This document shows, piece by piece, positions 47,073 to 55,055 of a DNA stretch of 64,000 nucleotides (the first letter of the stretch is position 1; each line of letters opens with the position of its first letter). The notes beneath the pieces are model-generated. The model was not told the DNA's origin and made no database searches. It was given only the letters and a program-made list of their open reading frames with translations. Source of the stretch: Akkermansiaceae bacterium (GTDB lineage: Bacteria > Verrucomicrobiota > Verrucomicrobiia > Verrucomicrobiales > Akkermansiaceae). The position numbers were made by a program, and so were the translations under genes. The stretch is from contig JACKPZ010000008.1 of assembly GCA_024233135.1 (NCBI GenBank), positions 62,001-126,000 on the forward strand, in the 5' to 3' direction.

Positions 47073-49505
47073 TCAACGGTCCCGGTAAGGCCTCCCGGTG
47101 GGATCGAGCAGCTCCACCTTCACGAGAAAGACGAGCGCGGTGGCGACCCGTTGTTGCGCCTTGTTCTGGAACAGGCGGCCGACGATCGGAATGTCGCCGA
47201 GAATCGGCACCTTGTCCTCCACGTTTTCCACGGATTCCTGCATCAAGCCACCGATGGCGATCGTCGCGCCGTCCGCGACCGTAAGCTGGGTGTTGGCGCG
47301 CTGCACGCTGAAGACAGGCATCAGGATGCGGTTGGAGGTGACGGCCACGGTGGAAGGGTTGCCGAGAACGTCGGTCGTGGTCGAGTTGATCGGGCTGCCG
47401 TAGTTGATGAAGCCGTCGAAATCGACGAACGACGGGTTGATCGTGATGTCGACGTAGCGGCGGTCCGCATCGGCCACCGGCAGGACCTCGAGAGTGGTGC
47501 CGACGTTGCGGGTCTCGAAAGCCGTGGGGGTGGCGGGCGTGACCGGATTGCTCTGGCTGCCGCCGCCGACGGAATTGGGCAGCTCCGGGGGTTCATATTC
47601 CGTCGGGTAGATGAACTCGCGGATGATCTCGATGGACGACGCCTGACCGCTGCGGGTGACCGTCGCCGGCTGCGACATCAGATCCACGCCGCCTTTCTGA
47701 TTGAGCCCGCGCAGGATCATCTGCACCTGTCCGTCGGAGAACAATCCGGTGACCGACATGACGCCGGGCGCCACCGCGGAACTCTGCGACGCGCGGTCCT
47801 GGTTGTTGATCAGACTGTCGATGCTGTTGACGCTGATCGCCTGGTCGCCCGAGCGCAGGCCGTTGGTGACGAGGTTGTCCGCGAACGCGTTGGGCGATGC
47901 GGGGATGCCGTCGACGGCGGTTCCGCCGACCGGGCTGATGAAGTCGCTGCCCGTGCGGCCGGCGGTGTTTCCGGTGGTGCCGCCGGAGGCGAACATGTTG
48001 TGGGCGGAAAGGCCGAAGGGATTGACCAACCAGTCGAACCCGAGTTCCTCCAGATTCGTTTGCTGGGTGCGGATGATGGTCATCGTCAATGAGACGGCGA
48101 CCGGCTCCGCCTTGGTCATCGAGTCGATGAGCTGGGAGATGTAGTCGTGGTTGAGCGGGGTATTGATGACCCGCAGCGTGTTGTTGGATGCCAGGTAGCT
48201 GGCGCTGGATCCATCGGGGAATTTGACTCCGTTTTTCTCCAGAGCCTCTTGTGCGGAAAGTCGCGCGGTAAGAAGACCGCCTCCGCCGTCGTTCTCGGCG
48301 AACGGATCGTCGTTCGCAGGGCCTTCCCCGGCACCGCTGTTGAGCGAGGTGAGGAAATCCGGCGGCACGCGGTAGCTGCGCACGGTGAGTTCCTCGGAGG
48401 TGGAACCGAGCGGGGTGATGGTCACCGCATGCTCGTCGGTCGAGAACTGGGTGCGGGTGATGTCGGTGATGTATTTCAGCACCGAACGCAGCGGCACATT
48501 GCTGAGCCGCAGGTCGAACTTGTAGCCGCGAATGCGTTCGGCGGTTTCGGCGTTGCCGAGATTCACGGTGATGTCGACTCCCCGGAAATCGGGGTCGGCC
48601 TCGGTGGTGTCGTGCTCGGCGGCGCGGATGCGCAGCAGGTCGAGCGCCTCGCCGAGCGTCGCCTGGTCGAGAGCGAGCTGCGGGATGAGGATGTTGTCGA
48701 GCTTGGCCTCCACGGTCATCTGGCCGGTCGGAATGGTTCCATAGCCGGCGGCGTCGCCAAGCGAGAGTTCGGGCTCGATCGGCGGAACCTTGAGCTCCCA
48801 CGCGGCATCCACGTCGGAAAGCATCGTGGCCCTGGTCTCGTCGTAGGCGGCCCGTTGGTAACCGGTTTTGGCGGCGGCGACCCGCTCCATGCCGCGGCGG
48901 GCCGCGGTGTTGTGGGGGTCGATGCGCAGTACGTCCTCGAATCTGGACTTCGCCTCGTCATACTTGGCGAGGTCGTAGGCACCGTCGGCTTGGTAGAGAA
49001 GGCGGCGCACCTGGTCGATGTCCGCGGCGTGTTCCGCGTCGAGCGCCGGGTTGGTGCGAATCGGGTCGTCGAGTTGGGCGCGGAAATTCAGCGCGCCGGG
49101 GTGGCGCGGAGCCACCGACTCGGCGAGCACCTTGTCGACGGCGGCCTTGGCTCCTTCGATGTCGCCCTTGCGGCTCAATCCACGGGCATACTCGACGGAG
49201 GCCTGGGCGTAGCGGTCGGTCGCGGCATCGCGGAGCTCGGCGGTGGCGGGTGCGTCCGGAAGCAGGTCACGGGCGCCGGCGTAGGCCTCCACGGCGTCAC
49301 CGAAACGGCCCGCCTGATAAGATTCGTCGCCCCGGAGGAGAAGTTCCTGGGCTTCCTGTTCCTCGGCCATTCGGCGCATCGTTTCGCGCTCGGCGATGGC
49401 ACCCCCGCGGGGTTGCGCGGTCGCCAGCGGCGAGATGAGGCAGGCCGCTGCGAGGAGGACCGCGGCGCGGCCTTTCGGGAGAATGTAGGGTTTGCGGTAC
49501 TCCAT
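47073..49505 (-). CDS. Amuc_1098-type secretin (type IV pilus/type II-like outer membrane protein)
   Basis: An 810-residue exported secretin. The signal peptide (about residues 1-30) is followed by TPR-like helices (residues 45-230: LLRGDESYQAGRFGDAVEAY, YDEAKSRFEDVLRIDPHN). The N-domain region is TLGEALDLLRIRA and NVPLRSVLKYITDIT. The secretin core follows: ALEKNGVKFPDGSSASYLASNNTLRVINTPLNHDYISQLID, then the gate strands, and the terminal signature TQLTVADGATIAIGGLMQESVE with KVPILGDIPIVGRLFQ. This architecture matches the Akkermansia Amuc_1098 family, which is linked to a pilus-like system. Other pil or gsp genes are not in the window apart from the AsmA-like neighbour. Confidence 0.9.
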   Translation of the reverse strand: MEYRKPYILPKGRAAVLLAAACLISPLATAQPRGGAIAERETMRRMAEEQEAQELLLRGDESYQAGRFGDAVEAYAGARDLLPDAPATAELRDAATDRYAQASVEYARGLSRKGDIEGAKAAVDKVLAESVAPRHPGALNFRAQLDDPIRTNPALDAEHAADIDQVRRLLYQADGAYDLAKYDEAKSRFEDVLRIDPHNTAARRGMERVAAAKTGYQRAAYDETRATMLSDVDAAWELKVPPIEPELSLGDAAGYGTIPTGQMTVEAKLDNILIPQLALDQATLGEALDLLRIRAAEHDTTEADPDFRGVDITVNLGNAETAERIRGYKFDLRLSNVPLRSVLKYITDITRTQFSTDEHAVTITPLGSTSEELTVRSYRVPPDFLTSLNSGAGEGPANDDPFAENDGGGGLLTARLSAQEALEKNGVKFPDGSSASYLASNNTLRVINTPLNHDYISQLIDSMTKAEPVAVSLTMTIIRTQQTNLEELGFDWLVNPFGLSAHNMFASGGTTGNTAGRTGSDFISPVGGTAVDGIPASPNAFADNLVTNGLRSGDQAISVNSIDSLINNQDRASQSSAVAPGVMSVTGLFSDGQVQMILRGLNQKGGVDLMSQPATVTRSGQASSIEIIREFIYPTEYEPPELPNSVGGGSQSNPVTPATPTAFETRNVGTTLEVLPVADADRRYVDITINPSFVDFDGFINYGSPINSTTTDVLGNPSTVAVTSNRILMPVFSVQRANTQLTVADGATIAIGGLMQESVENVEDKVPILGDIPIVGRLFQNKAQQRVATALVFLVKVELLDPTGRPYRDR

Positions 49506-49690
49506 ACCGGATGCTGGGGCGAGCTATAGGCACCCGATCGGCGGAGGGTAAGCCGAAAATCCCGAAAAGGTCACTTTTTCGCCACCCAAGGAAACTCAAG
49601 CTGCACCGCGGCGCAGCGCTTCGGTCGGAGCCGTCTGCCGACGAGCGCGCTGTGGTGATTTCGAAGAAAGGCGACGAGTTGGTTTCGGAA

Positions 49691-49729
49691 AACAAAGAGG
49701 GTGTTCACGAGAACGTGTTCTCAGGAACA
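49691..49729 (-). terminator. Rho-independent terminator of ribF
   Basis: Nested stem: TGTTC (49702-49706) with GAACA (49725-49729) outside, and GAGAAC (49709-49714) with GTTCTC (49717-49722) inside. On the minus strand it is followed by ccctctttgttttcc. It lies 11 bases after the ribF stop, upstream of the secretin gene. Confidence 0.7.
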
Positions 49730-49739
49730 GTTTGGTTTG

Positions 49740-50675
49740 TCAAGCCGGCTTGTCCGCGGCCAGCAGGACTCTGACGTTTTCCACATCCGCGGTGATCGCG
49801 CTCTTCAGTTCGTCCAGGTTCCGGAAGCGGATTTCCTCACGCAGGCGGCGGACGAATTCGACGTCCAGTTCCTCACCATACAGGTCACCGGAGAAATCGA
49901 GGAGATGCACCTCCAGCCGCAGTCCGCCGCCCTCGACGGACGGCCGGGTGCCCAGATTCGCAGCGCCCGCGAGGCAACCGTGCCGCCGGTGATGACAGCG
50001 GACCGCCCAGACGCCGGCGGGCGGCAGTTGGAGGCCTCCGGTGTCGATGTTGGCGGTCGGAAAGCCGAGTTGGCGTCCCAGTTTCTCGCCGGAAACGACG
50101 TTTCCACAGACGGAATAAGGTCGCCCGAGCATCCGGGCCGCGGCGTCGAGGTTGCCGTCGCGGATCGCCTGCCGGATGCGGGTGCTGCTGATCCGGTCGC
50201 CCTCGAACATGACGGGCGGCACGGCTTCGAGTCGGTATCCGAGCGTCTCGGCGTTCCGGAGCAGGAAATTCGCATCGCCGCCGCGGTCGTGCCCGAAGCG
50301 CCAGTCCTCGCCGACGGCGATCGTCTTCACCTTTCCGGTGGTGAGTTTCCGCAGGAAATCCTCGGCCTGCATCGCCGCCATCGCCTGATCAAACCGCAGG
50401 GCGACGAACAACCCGATGCCGAGATCCGCGACCACGTCCGCCTTGTGATCGAGCGTGGCGAGCAGCGACGTCGGCGCCTTCGCCGGCGCGATCACCTGGA
50501 TCGGATGTGGATCGAAGGTCACCAGACCCGCGAGTCCACCGTGTTCCGCCGCCGCATCGATCGCCCGCCGCAGCACCACCTGATGGCCGACATGCACGCC
50601 GTCGAAGACCCCGAGCGCGAGATGCAGGGGTTCCGCCAGGCAGGCGAGTTCGTCGAGGCTGCGGCAGGTCAGCAC
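49740..50675 (-). CDS. ribF: Bifunctional riboflavin kinase / FAD synthetase
   Basis: RibF phosphorylates riboflavin to FMN and adenylylates FMN to FAD. The N-terminal adenylyltransferase domain has LALGVFDGVHVGHQVVL (the GxFDGxHxGH motif near residue 22), VTFDPHPIQV, VGEDWRFGHDRGGD and the ISSTRIRQAI motif near residue 163. The C-terminal kinase domain has GNVVSGEKLGRQLGFPTANID with the PTAN motif, GVWAVRC, NLGTRPSV and VEVHLLDF-like LEVHLLDFSGDLYG. All are intact in 311 residues, the standard length. Confidence 0.96.
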   Translation of the reverse strand: MLTCRSLDELACLAEPLHLALGVFDGVHVGHQVVLRRAIDAAAEHGGLAGLVTFDPHPIQVIAPAKAPTSLLATLDHKADVVADLGIGLFVALRFDQAMAAMQAEDFLRKLTTGKVKTIAVGEDWRFGHDRGGDANFLLRNAETLGYRLEAVPPVMFEGDRISSTRIRQAIRDGNLDAAARMLGRPYSVCGNVVSGEKLGRQLGFPTANIDTGGLQLPPAGVWAVRCHHRRHGCLAGAANLGTRPSVEGGGLRLEVHLLDFSGDLYGEELDVEFVRRLREEIRFRNLDELKSAITADVENVRVLLAADKPA

Positions 50676-50748
50676 GTTGCTGCGATACCAGCGCGGCGGG
50701 GGAGGGGCAAGCCCGGCCTCCCCTTCCGCATCCGGTGGGATCCCGTTC

Positions 50749-52659
50749 CTATTCCGGCGTTCCCCAGACCTCGATCTGACGCAAATGCAGCGGCGTGGGT
50801 TCGGAGTTCCGGAGCTCGAGCCGGAGGTGGCGGGCCTCGCGTCCAGGCACCTCCGCGCCGGCCCGTACGCTGGAGAGCGGGATTTCCCATTGTTCCTCCG
50901 CCGAATCGGCGTGCCATGCCTCCTGCCAGGTCGCTCCGTCGGTGGAAACCGAGAGGCGGAGGGATGCCGCCCGCTCCACTCCGGGGCGGCCGGCCCGGAT
51001 TCGGTTCAAGACCCTGAGTCCTGTCACTTGGCATATGTTCCCGAGATCGAGCACGACCCACGGATTGGTTTCCTCTTTCGTGTGAAACGCGAAGTCCGCC
51101 GGCGCCTTCGCCGCCACCAGCGACTCCGGCTTGCCCGGGTCGGCCGGATGTCGCGAGCTGGTGCTCACCTTCGCCCGCCGGGAGATGATCTGCCCGAACG
51201 TCGAGCTGTCGTGGAACATCGAGACTTCCCCGGCCTCCACCGCCGCGAGGTCTTCTAGGGATGCATCCATGGTGAGTTCGACGATCGTATCCGCAGGGTC
51301 GCGGAGATCCGCGGGAACCGTGATTTCGAGCGTGCCGTCCAACTGCTTCCATTGGACCGTTCCGCCGTTCAGCAACTTCGCTCCGAGCACCTTTCGACCC
51401 GGCAGGGCGGGCAGCCGCAGCGTGTCCCCCGACCACCGCGTGATGTGGAGGAAACAGGTGCTGTCCCGGTGGGGCGATCCGCCCCACGACGCGTTTTTCC
51501 ACGGGCCTCCACGCGTCCCGTAGATGGCGCGGCCGTTGTGCTCGAGCCAGGCGCCGACTTCCAGCAGGCGCTGCGTTTCGGCCTCGGCGAACCTGCCGCT
51601 CCAGTCTGGTCCCCACGACAACAGCACGTTGCCGTCGCCGCAGGCGTTGTTGACGATCATCGAGATGATCTGGTCGCGCGACTTGGGAGGGGTCCCGCTG
51701 AAGGACCAGCTTCGGGTCAGGCACATGCAGGATTCCCACGGGCGCCAGTTCTGGAAGTTCCCAAGGCGTTGTTCCGGGGTGTCGAAGTCCCCCGGGAGCG
51801 ACGCGCGGTTGTTGATGAGGATGCCGGGCTGCAGTTCGCGGATCATCCGCATCAGCTTCTCGGAGTCCCACATCTCTTCGGTGAACATGCCGCGGTGCCA
51901 CGCGGCGTCGAACCAGAAGACGTCGATCTTCCCGTATTTGGTGCACAGCTCGCGGCAGACATCGAACTGATACTTGATGTATTTCTTGTGTCGCTCTCCG
52001 AGCGGGCTGGTCTCGCCCGGCTTGAGCGTCCACTGGGTGCCGTTGCGCACGACTTTCTCCGGATCGACCGGCATGTAGTCCGGGTGATACCAGTCGCGCT
52101 GCGAGTAGTAGATGCCGAAACGCATTCCATCGGCATGGCAGGCATCGGCCAGCTCCTTGAGGTAGTCCCGCCCGAAGGGCGTGTTCATCACGTTGAAATC
52201 CGAATGGTCGGTGTCCCACAGGTGGAATCCTTCGTGGTGCTTGGCAATGGCGACGATGTAGCGGAAACCGCCGCGCTTCGCGGTGGCGACGGTCTCCTTC
52301 GCGTTGAAGTTTTCGAACACGAATTCCTCCGGCCACTTCGTCCAGATCTCGTCGGCCACGGGGCCCCGTCCGACGTCGGGCGCCTTGCGGGTCCGGCAGG
52401 TGCCCCACGAGAGCTCCGCGTTGTTGTGGGTGGACAGGCCGAAGTGGATGAACATCCCGTATTTCGCGTCGCGGAACCACTCCAGGTCCTCTTCCGACGC
52501 GTGGTTGCTCGCATCCCAATCCTCCCGTGAGAAGTGTCTTGTCGAATAGCCCGCCGCGGGCATCGGGTCACCCTCGCGATGGGACCATTCGGCGGTGGCG
52601 GGGAGGGCGGTGAGAAGGGTCGCGGCGGCGGCCGGAGCAAACAGATGGCGTGGTTTCAT
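50749..52659 (-). CDS. Secreted GH29 alpha-L-fucosidase with C-terminal carbohydrate-binding module
   Basis: A 636-residue exported glycosidase that removes L-fucose from glycans. The start at ATG 52659 opens the signal peptide (MKPRHLFAPAAAATLLTALPATA). The GH29 barrel has WFRDAKYGMFIHFGLSTHNN, AKHHEGFHLWDTDHSDFN and, at the nucleophile, KIDVFWFDAAW. NACGDGNVLLSWGPDWSGRF lies at the barrel end. A beta-sandwich (KVLGAKLLNGGTVQWKQLDG) follows, then a discoidin/CBM32-like domain (VVLDLGNICQVTGLRVLNR, RHLRLELRNSEPTPLHLRQIEVWG). It is downstream of the DeoR-type regulator on the same strand and next to the fucose/rhamnose microcompartment operon, so it likely supplies the sugar. Confidence 0.92.
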   Translation of the reverse strand: MKPRHLFAPAAAATLLTALPATAEWSHREGDPMPAAGYSTRHFSREDWDASNHASEEDLEWFRDAKYGMFIHFGLSTHNNAELSWGTCRTRKAPDVGRGPVADEIWTKWPEEFVFENFNAKETVATAKRGGFRYIVAIAKHHEGFHLWDTDHSDFNVMNTPFGRDYLKELADACHADGMRFGIYYSQRDWYHPDYMPVDPEKVVRNGTQWTLKPGETSPLGERHKKYIKYQFDVCRELCTKYGKIDVFWFDAAWHRGMFTEEMWDSEKLMRMIRELQPGILINNRASLPGDFDTPEQRLGNFQNWRPWESCMCLTRSWSFSGTPPKSRDQIISMIVNNACGDGNVLLSWGPDWSGRFAEAETQRLLEVGAWLEHNGRAIYGTRGGPWKNASWGGSPHRDSTCFLHITRWSGDTLRLPALPGRKVLGAKLLNGGTVQWKQLDGTLEITVPADLRDPADTIVELTMDASLEDLAAVEAGEVSMFHDSSTFGQIISRRAKVSTSSRHPADPGKPESLVAAKAPADFAFHTKEETNPWVVLDLGNICQVTGLRVLNRIRAGRPGVERAASLRLSVSTDGATWQEAWHADSAEEQWEIPLSSVRAGAEVPGREARHLRLELRNSEPTPLHLRQIEVWGTPE

Positions 52660-52808
52660 GGTCGTCGTTGCACGTCCGCCCCCGGCACGAACAGGCATCG
52701 GTTCCGGATGCGGATGATGCCGGCTACGAAAGCATGGCGGTGCTTGTAGCAGCGGGTTAAAAACCAGCATCGGCCAACATGGGGCATGCCGCCCTCCGGC
52801 CAGGCGGG

Positions 52809-53570
52809 TTATTCGCCGAGCAGCACCTCGACCCCGCGGGTTTCCAGTTCGGCGACGAATTCCGGATCCGCCGCCTTGTCGGTGATCAGGCAGCCGAGGT
52901 CGGCCAGTTCGCCGAAGAAAAACGCGGATTTGCCGCCGAGCTTCGAGTGGTCGGCCATGAACACGACGTCCTCCGAGCTGGCGATCACGCGTTCCTTGAA
53001 GGCGGCCTGCCGGGCGTTGCTCTCGCTCATGCCGCGCTCGAGGTGCAGTCCGTTGCCGGAGAAGAACATTCGGTGGATGTTGAAGCGCCGCAGGGACTTC
53101 TCCGCGGTGAGCCCGATGAACGAGCGAGAGCGGCCGTCGAGCAGACCGCCCGTGCACATCAGGTCGTAGTTCGGCTTGTCGGCCAGTGCGGTGAGCACGT
53201 TGAGAGCGTTCGTCAGGATTGTCAGCGGCACGTCGGGCAAAAACTCGGTGAGCGTCAGGACGGTCGAGCTGGCGTCGAGGAAGATCGTTTCGTTCGGCTG
53301 GATGCGCTGGGCGGCGAGTTTCGCGATCGCGATCTTTTCCTCACGCCGCACCGCCTGGCGCTCGGTGAGCGGGATGTCGCCCCGGATTTTCTCCGGCCGG
53401 CTCGCCCCGCCGTGGATGCGCAGCAGTTCGCCTCGGCGTTCGAGCAGCTCGAAGTCCTTGCGCACGGTCTCATGCGTTACGCCGAGCGTTTCGGAAACCT
53501 CGGTGGTGCGCAGGGAGCCGGTTTCGTGAAGCAGCTCCAAGATCCGGCGTTGGCGGTCGATCGCAAGCAT
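52809..53570 (-). CDS. DeoR-family transcriptional regulator of the microcompartment locus
   Basis: A 253-residue repressor-type regulator. The N-terminal winged helix is RQRRILELLHETGSLRTTEVSETLGVTHETVRKDFELLERRGELLRIHGGA, in separate short motifs typical of DeoR (SEML/TVRRD-like VRKDFELLE, RIHGGA). The C-terminal sugar-phosphate isomerase-like sensor domain includes IFLDASSTVLTLTEFL, LTILTNALNVL, and FFSGNGLHLERGMSESN, then DHSKLGGKSAFFF, the D-H-S/T-K motif that contacts phosphosugars. The ligand is likely a 1-phosphate of fuculose or rhamnulose. It is transcribed away from the BMC operon across an 89-base gap and is the obvious controller of it and of the fucosidase. Confidence 0.9.
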   Translation of the reverse strand: MLAIDRQRRILELLHETGSLRTTEVSETLGVTHETVRKDFELLERRGELLRIHGGASRPEKIRGDIPLTERQAVRREEKIAIAKLAAQRIQPNETIFLDASSTVLTLTEFLPDVPLTILTNALNVLTALADKPNYDLMCTGGLLDGRSRSFIGLTAEKSLRRFNIHRMFFSGNGLHLERGMSESNARQAAFKERVIASSEDVVFMADHSKLGGKSAFFFGELADLGCLITDKAADPEFVAELETRGVEVLLGE

Positions 53571-53586
53571 CTGGGGTTTTGGAAAT

Positions 53587-53648
53587 CTTTGTTTTCTTGG
53601 GAAATTCTGGATTTTTCCGTTGACTTGTCAATCGAAACGAAGAAAAAC
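53587..53648. promoter_or_regulatory. Candidate DeoR-type operators between the regulator and the BMC operon
   Basis: The divergent gap holds CTTTGTTTTCTTGGG near 53587-53601 and, on the minus strand, GTTTTTCTTCGTTTCGAT at 53648-53631. The TTTCnTTTC-like character resembles operators of DeoR-family sugar regulators. TTGAC-TT-GTCAA (53620-53631) is an adjacent 5-bp inverted repeat. The gap is AT-rich relative to its surroundings. The assignment is tentative. Confidence 0.4.
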
Positions 53649-53659
53649 CCAAGCAACCC

Positions 53660-54340
53660 ATGGCTGATCCTCTCTCCTCGACACCCCAGCGGGCCGTCAT
53701 CGAGCATCTCGTCCGCGAGCAGGTCTATTCCCGCCTCGGGCTGCCGCTGCCGGCCGCCTCGAAGGCGCCGAACGCGCTCCTGGTCAATATTTCCGCCCGC
53801 CACTGCCACCTCACGCAGGCCGCGGTGGAGGCGCTCTTCGGGCCCGGCCACCAGCTCACCCCGATGAAGGGGCTCTATCAGGAAGGTCAGTACGCCGCGA
53901 AGGAAACTGTGACGCTCATCGGTCCGCGCAGCCGGGTGATCTCCAATCTGCGGATCCTCGGTCCCTGCCGGAACCTCAACCAGATCGAGCTCGCCTACAC
54001 CGACGCCGTCTCGCTCGGATTCGATATCCCGGTCCGCATGTCCGGAGATATCAAAGGCACGCCCGGTTGCATGCTGATGGGACCCAACGGCTACTTCGAA
54101 ATGAACGAGGGCGTCATCCGCGCCCAACCGCACGTCCACATGCATCCGGACGATGCCGCGTTCTACGGTGTGAAGCACCTCGACGAGATGAAACTCAAGG
54201 TCCACGGCCCGCTCGGCATGACCTTCGACAACCTCGTCGCGCGCGTCGATCCCAGCTTCAAGCTCGAGGTCCACATCGACACCGACGAAGGCAACGCCTG
54301 CGGCCTCAAGCCCGACACTTTCTGCGAACTGATCAAATAA
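53660..54340 (+). CDS. pduL: PduL-type phosphate acyltransferase (BMC)
   Basis: PduL swaps CoA for phosphate on acyl groups inside microcompartments, regenerating CoA. The 226-residue product has an N-terminal amphipathic segment QRAVIEHLVREQVYSRLGLP (about residues 10-29), the shape of a BMC encapsulation peptide. The zinc-binding motifs are ISARHCHLT near residue 44 and QPHVHMHPDDAAFYG near residue 155. LVARVDPSFKLEVHIDTDEGNACG forms the second beta-barrel. All metal ligands are present. It is the first gene of the operon, and it would act after the aldehyde dehydrogenase, giving lactyl-phosphate for the downstream kinase. Confidence 0.93.
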   Translation: MADPLSSTPQRAVIEHLVREQVYSRLGLPLPAASKAPNALLVNISARHCHLTQAAVEALFGPGHQLTPMKGLYQEGQYAAKETVTLIGPRSRVISNLRILGPCRNLNQIELAYTDAVSLGFDIPVRMSGDIKGTPGCMLMGPNGYFEMNEGVIRAQPHVHMHPDDAAFYGVKHLDEMKLKVHGPLGMTFDNLVARVDPSFKLEVHIDTDEGNACGLKPDTFCELIK

Positions 54341-54361
54341 TCCAACCATACCCACCTCATC

Positions 54362-54634
54362 ATGAGCCAAGCACTCGGAATGATTGAAACCAAAGGCTAC
54401 GTCGGCAACGTCGAAGCCACGGACGCGATGGCCAAGGCCGCCAACGTCGAACTTGTCACCCAGGTCCAGATCGGCGGCGCCTTCATGACCGTCATCGTCA
54501 AGGGCGACGTCGGCAGCGTGAAAGCCGCCGTCGATGCCGGAGCGGACGCCGCCGGCCGTGTCGGCGAGCTGGTTTCCTCCCACGTCATCGCCCGCCCGCA
54601 CCCCGAACTCCTCAAACAGTTCGGCCTCGCGTGA
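54362..54634 (+). CDS. BMC-H shell protein 1 (pore GGA)
   Basis: A 90-residue hexamer-forming shell protein: ALGMIETKGYVGNVEATDAM, then the pore loop QIGGAFMTVIVKGDVGSVKAAVDAGADAA, then the C-terminal VISSHV-type VSSHVIARPHPEL. The predicted pore residues are Gly38-Gly39-Ala40. These form the central hole of a hexagonal facet tile. No Cys is present. It is one of three BMC-H paralogues in the operon and differs from them mainly at the pore loop. Confidence 0.95.
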   Translation: MSQALGMIETKGYVGNVEATDAMAKAANVELVTQVQIGGAFMTVIVKGDVGSVKAAVDAGADAAGRVGELVSSHVIARPHPELLKQFGLA

Positions 54635-54642
54635 CGCGCCGG

Positions 54643-54680
54643 TTTTCAACCTGAAAACTGAACACTGAAAACGAACAAAC
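54643..54680 (+). repeat. A-rich linker before BMC-H2 (CTGAAAACTGAACACTGAAAAC type)
   Basis: The gap contains CCTGAAAACTGAACACTGAA followed by AACGAACAAAC. The same vocabulary recurs at 56228-56264 and 58815-58849. It contrasts with the GC-rich coding sequence on both sides. Confidence 0.7.
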
Positions 54681-54689
54681 TTTACGATC

Positions 54690-54968
54690 ATGGCCAAACA
54701 AGCAATCGGCATCCTTGAAACCAAGGGCCTCATCTCTCTCATCGAAGCGTCCGACGCCGCCCTCAAGGCCGCCGACATCAAGATGACCGGCTGGGAAAAA
54801 ATCGGCTCCGGTCTCGTCACCGGGTTCTTCACCGGCGATGTCGCCGCCGTGAAAGCCGGTCTCGACGCAGCCGCATCCGCCGCCTCGAACCTCGGCACCG
54901 TTTCCGCCGTCCAGGTCATACCACGCCCGCACGACGATCTCGCCAAGCTCGGCTCCTGGCTCGGCTGA
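54690..54968 (+). CDS. BMC-H shell protein 2 (PduA-like pore GSG)
   Basis: A 92-residue shell protein: AIGILETKGLISLIEASDAA, pore loop WEKIGSGLVTGFFTGDVAAVKAGLDAA, then VIPRPHDDLAKLGSWLG. The pore Gly39-Ser40-Gly41 is the same as in PduA, which passes small polar substrates such as 1,2-propanediol. By analogy this paralogue is the best candidate for the metabolite pore. The C-terminus ends after the last helix with no extension. It follows BMC-H1 by 55 bases. Confidence 0.95.
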   Translation: MAKQAIGILETKGLISLIEASDAALKAADIKMTGWEKIGSGLVTGFFTGDVAAVKAGLDAAASAASNLGTVSAVQVIPRPHDDLAKLGSWLG

Positions 54969-54972
54969 TTTG

Positions 54973-55050
54973 GAAAAGCTGAAACACTGAAACGCTGGGA
55001 GTCTGAAATCTCAGCATCTCAGCATCTTAGTTCTCAGCATTTCAGCATTG
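54973..55050 (+). repeat. Low-complexity spacer with tandem CTCAGCAT units before the kinase gene
   Basis: The 87-base gap after BMC-H2 begins GAAAAGCTGAAACACTGAAA and then carries CTCAGCAT at 55010-55017, 55018-55025 and 55033-55040, and a diverged TTCAGCAT at 55041-55048. No stem or RNA gene is evident. Confidence 0.75.
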
Positions 55051-55055
55051 ATCCC

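Noticed and set aside
55010..55048. CTCAGCAT repeats considered as a CRISPR or an iteron origin
   Set aside because: Units are 8 bases with no spacers, and there is no replication protein gene nearby.
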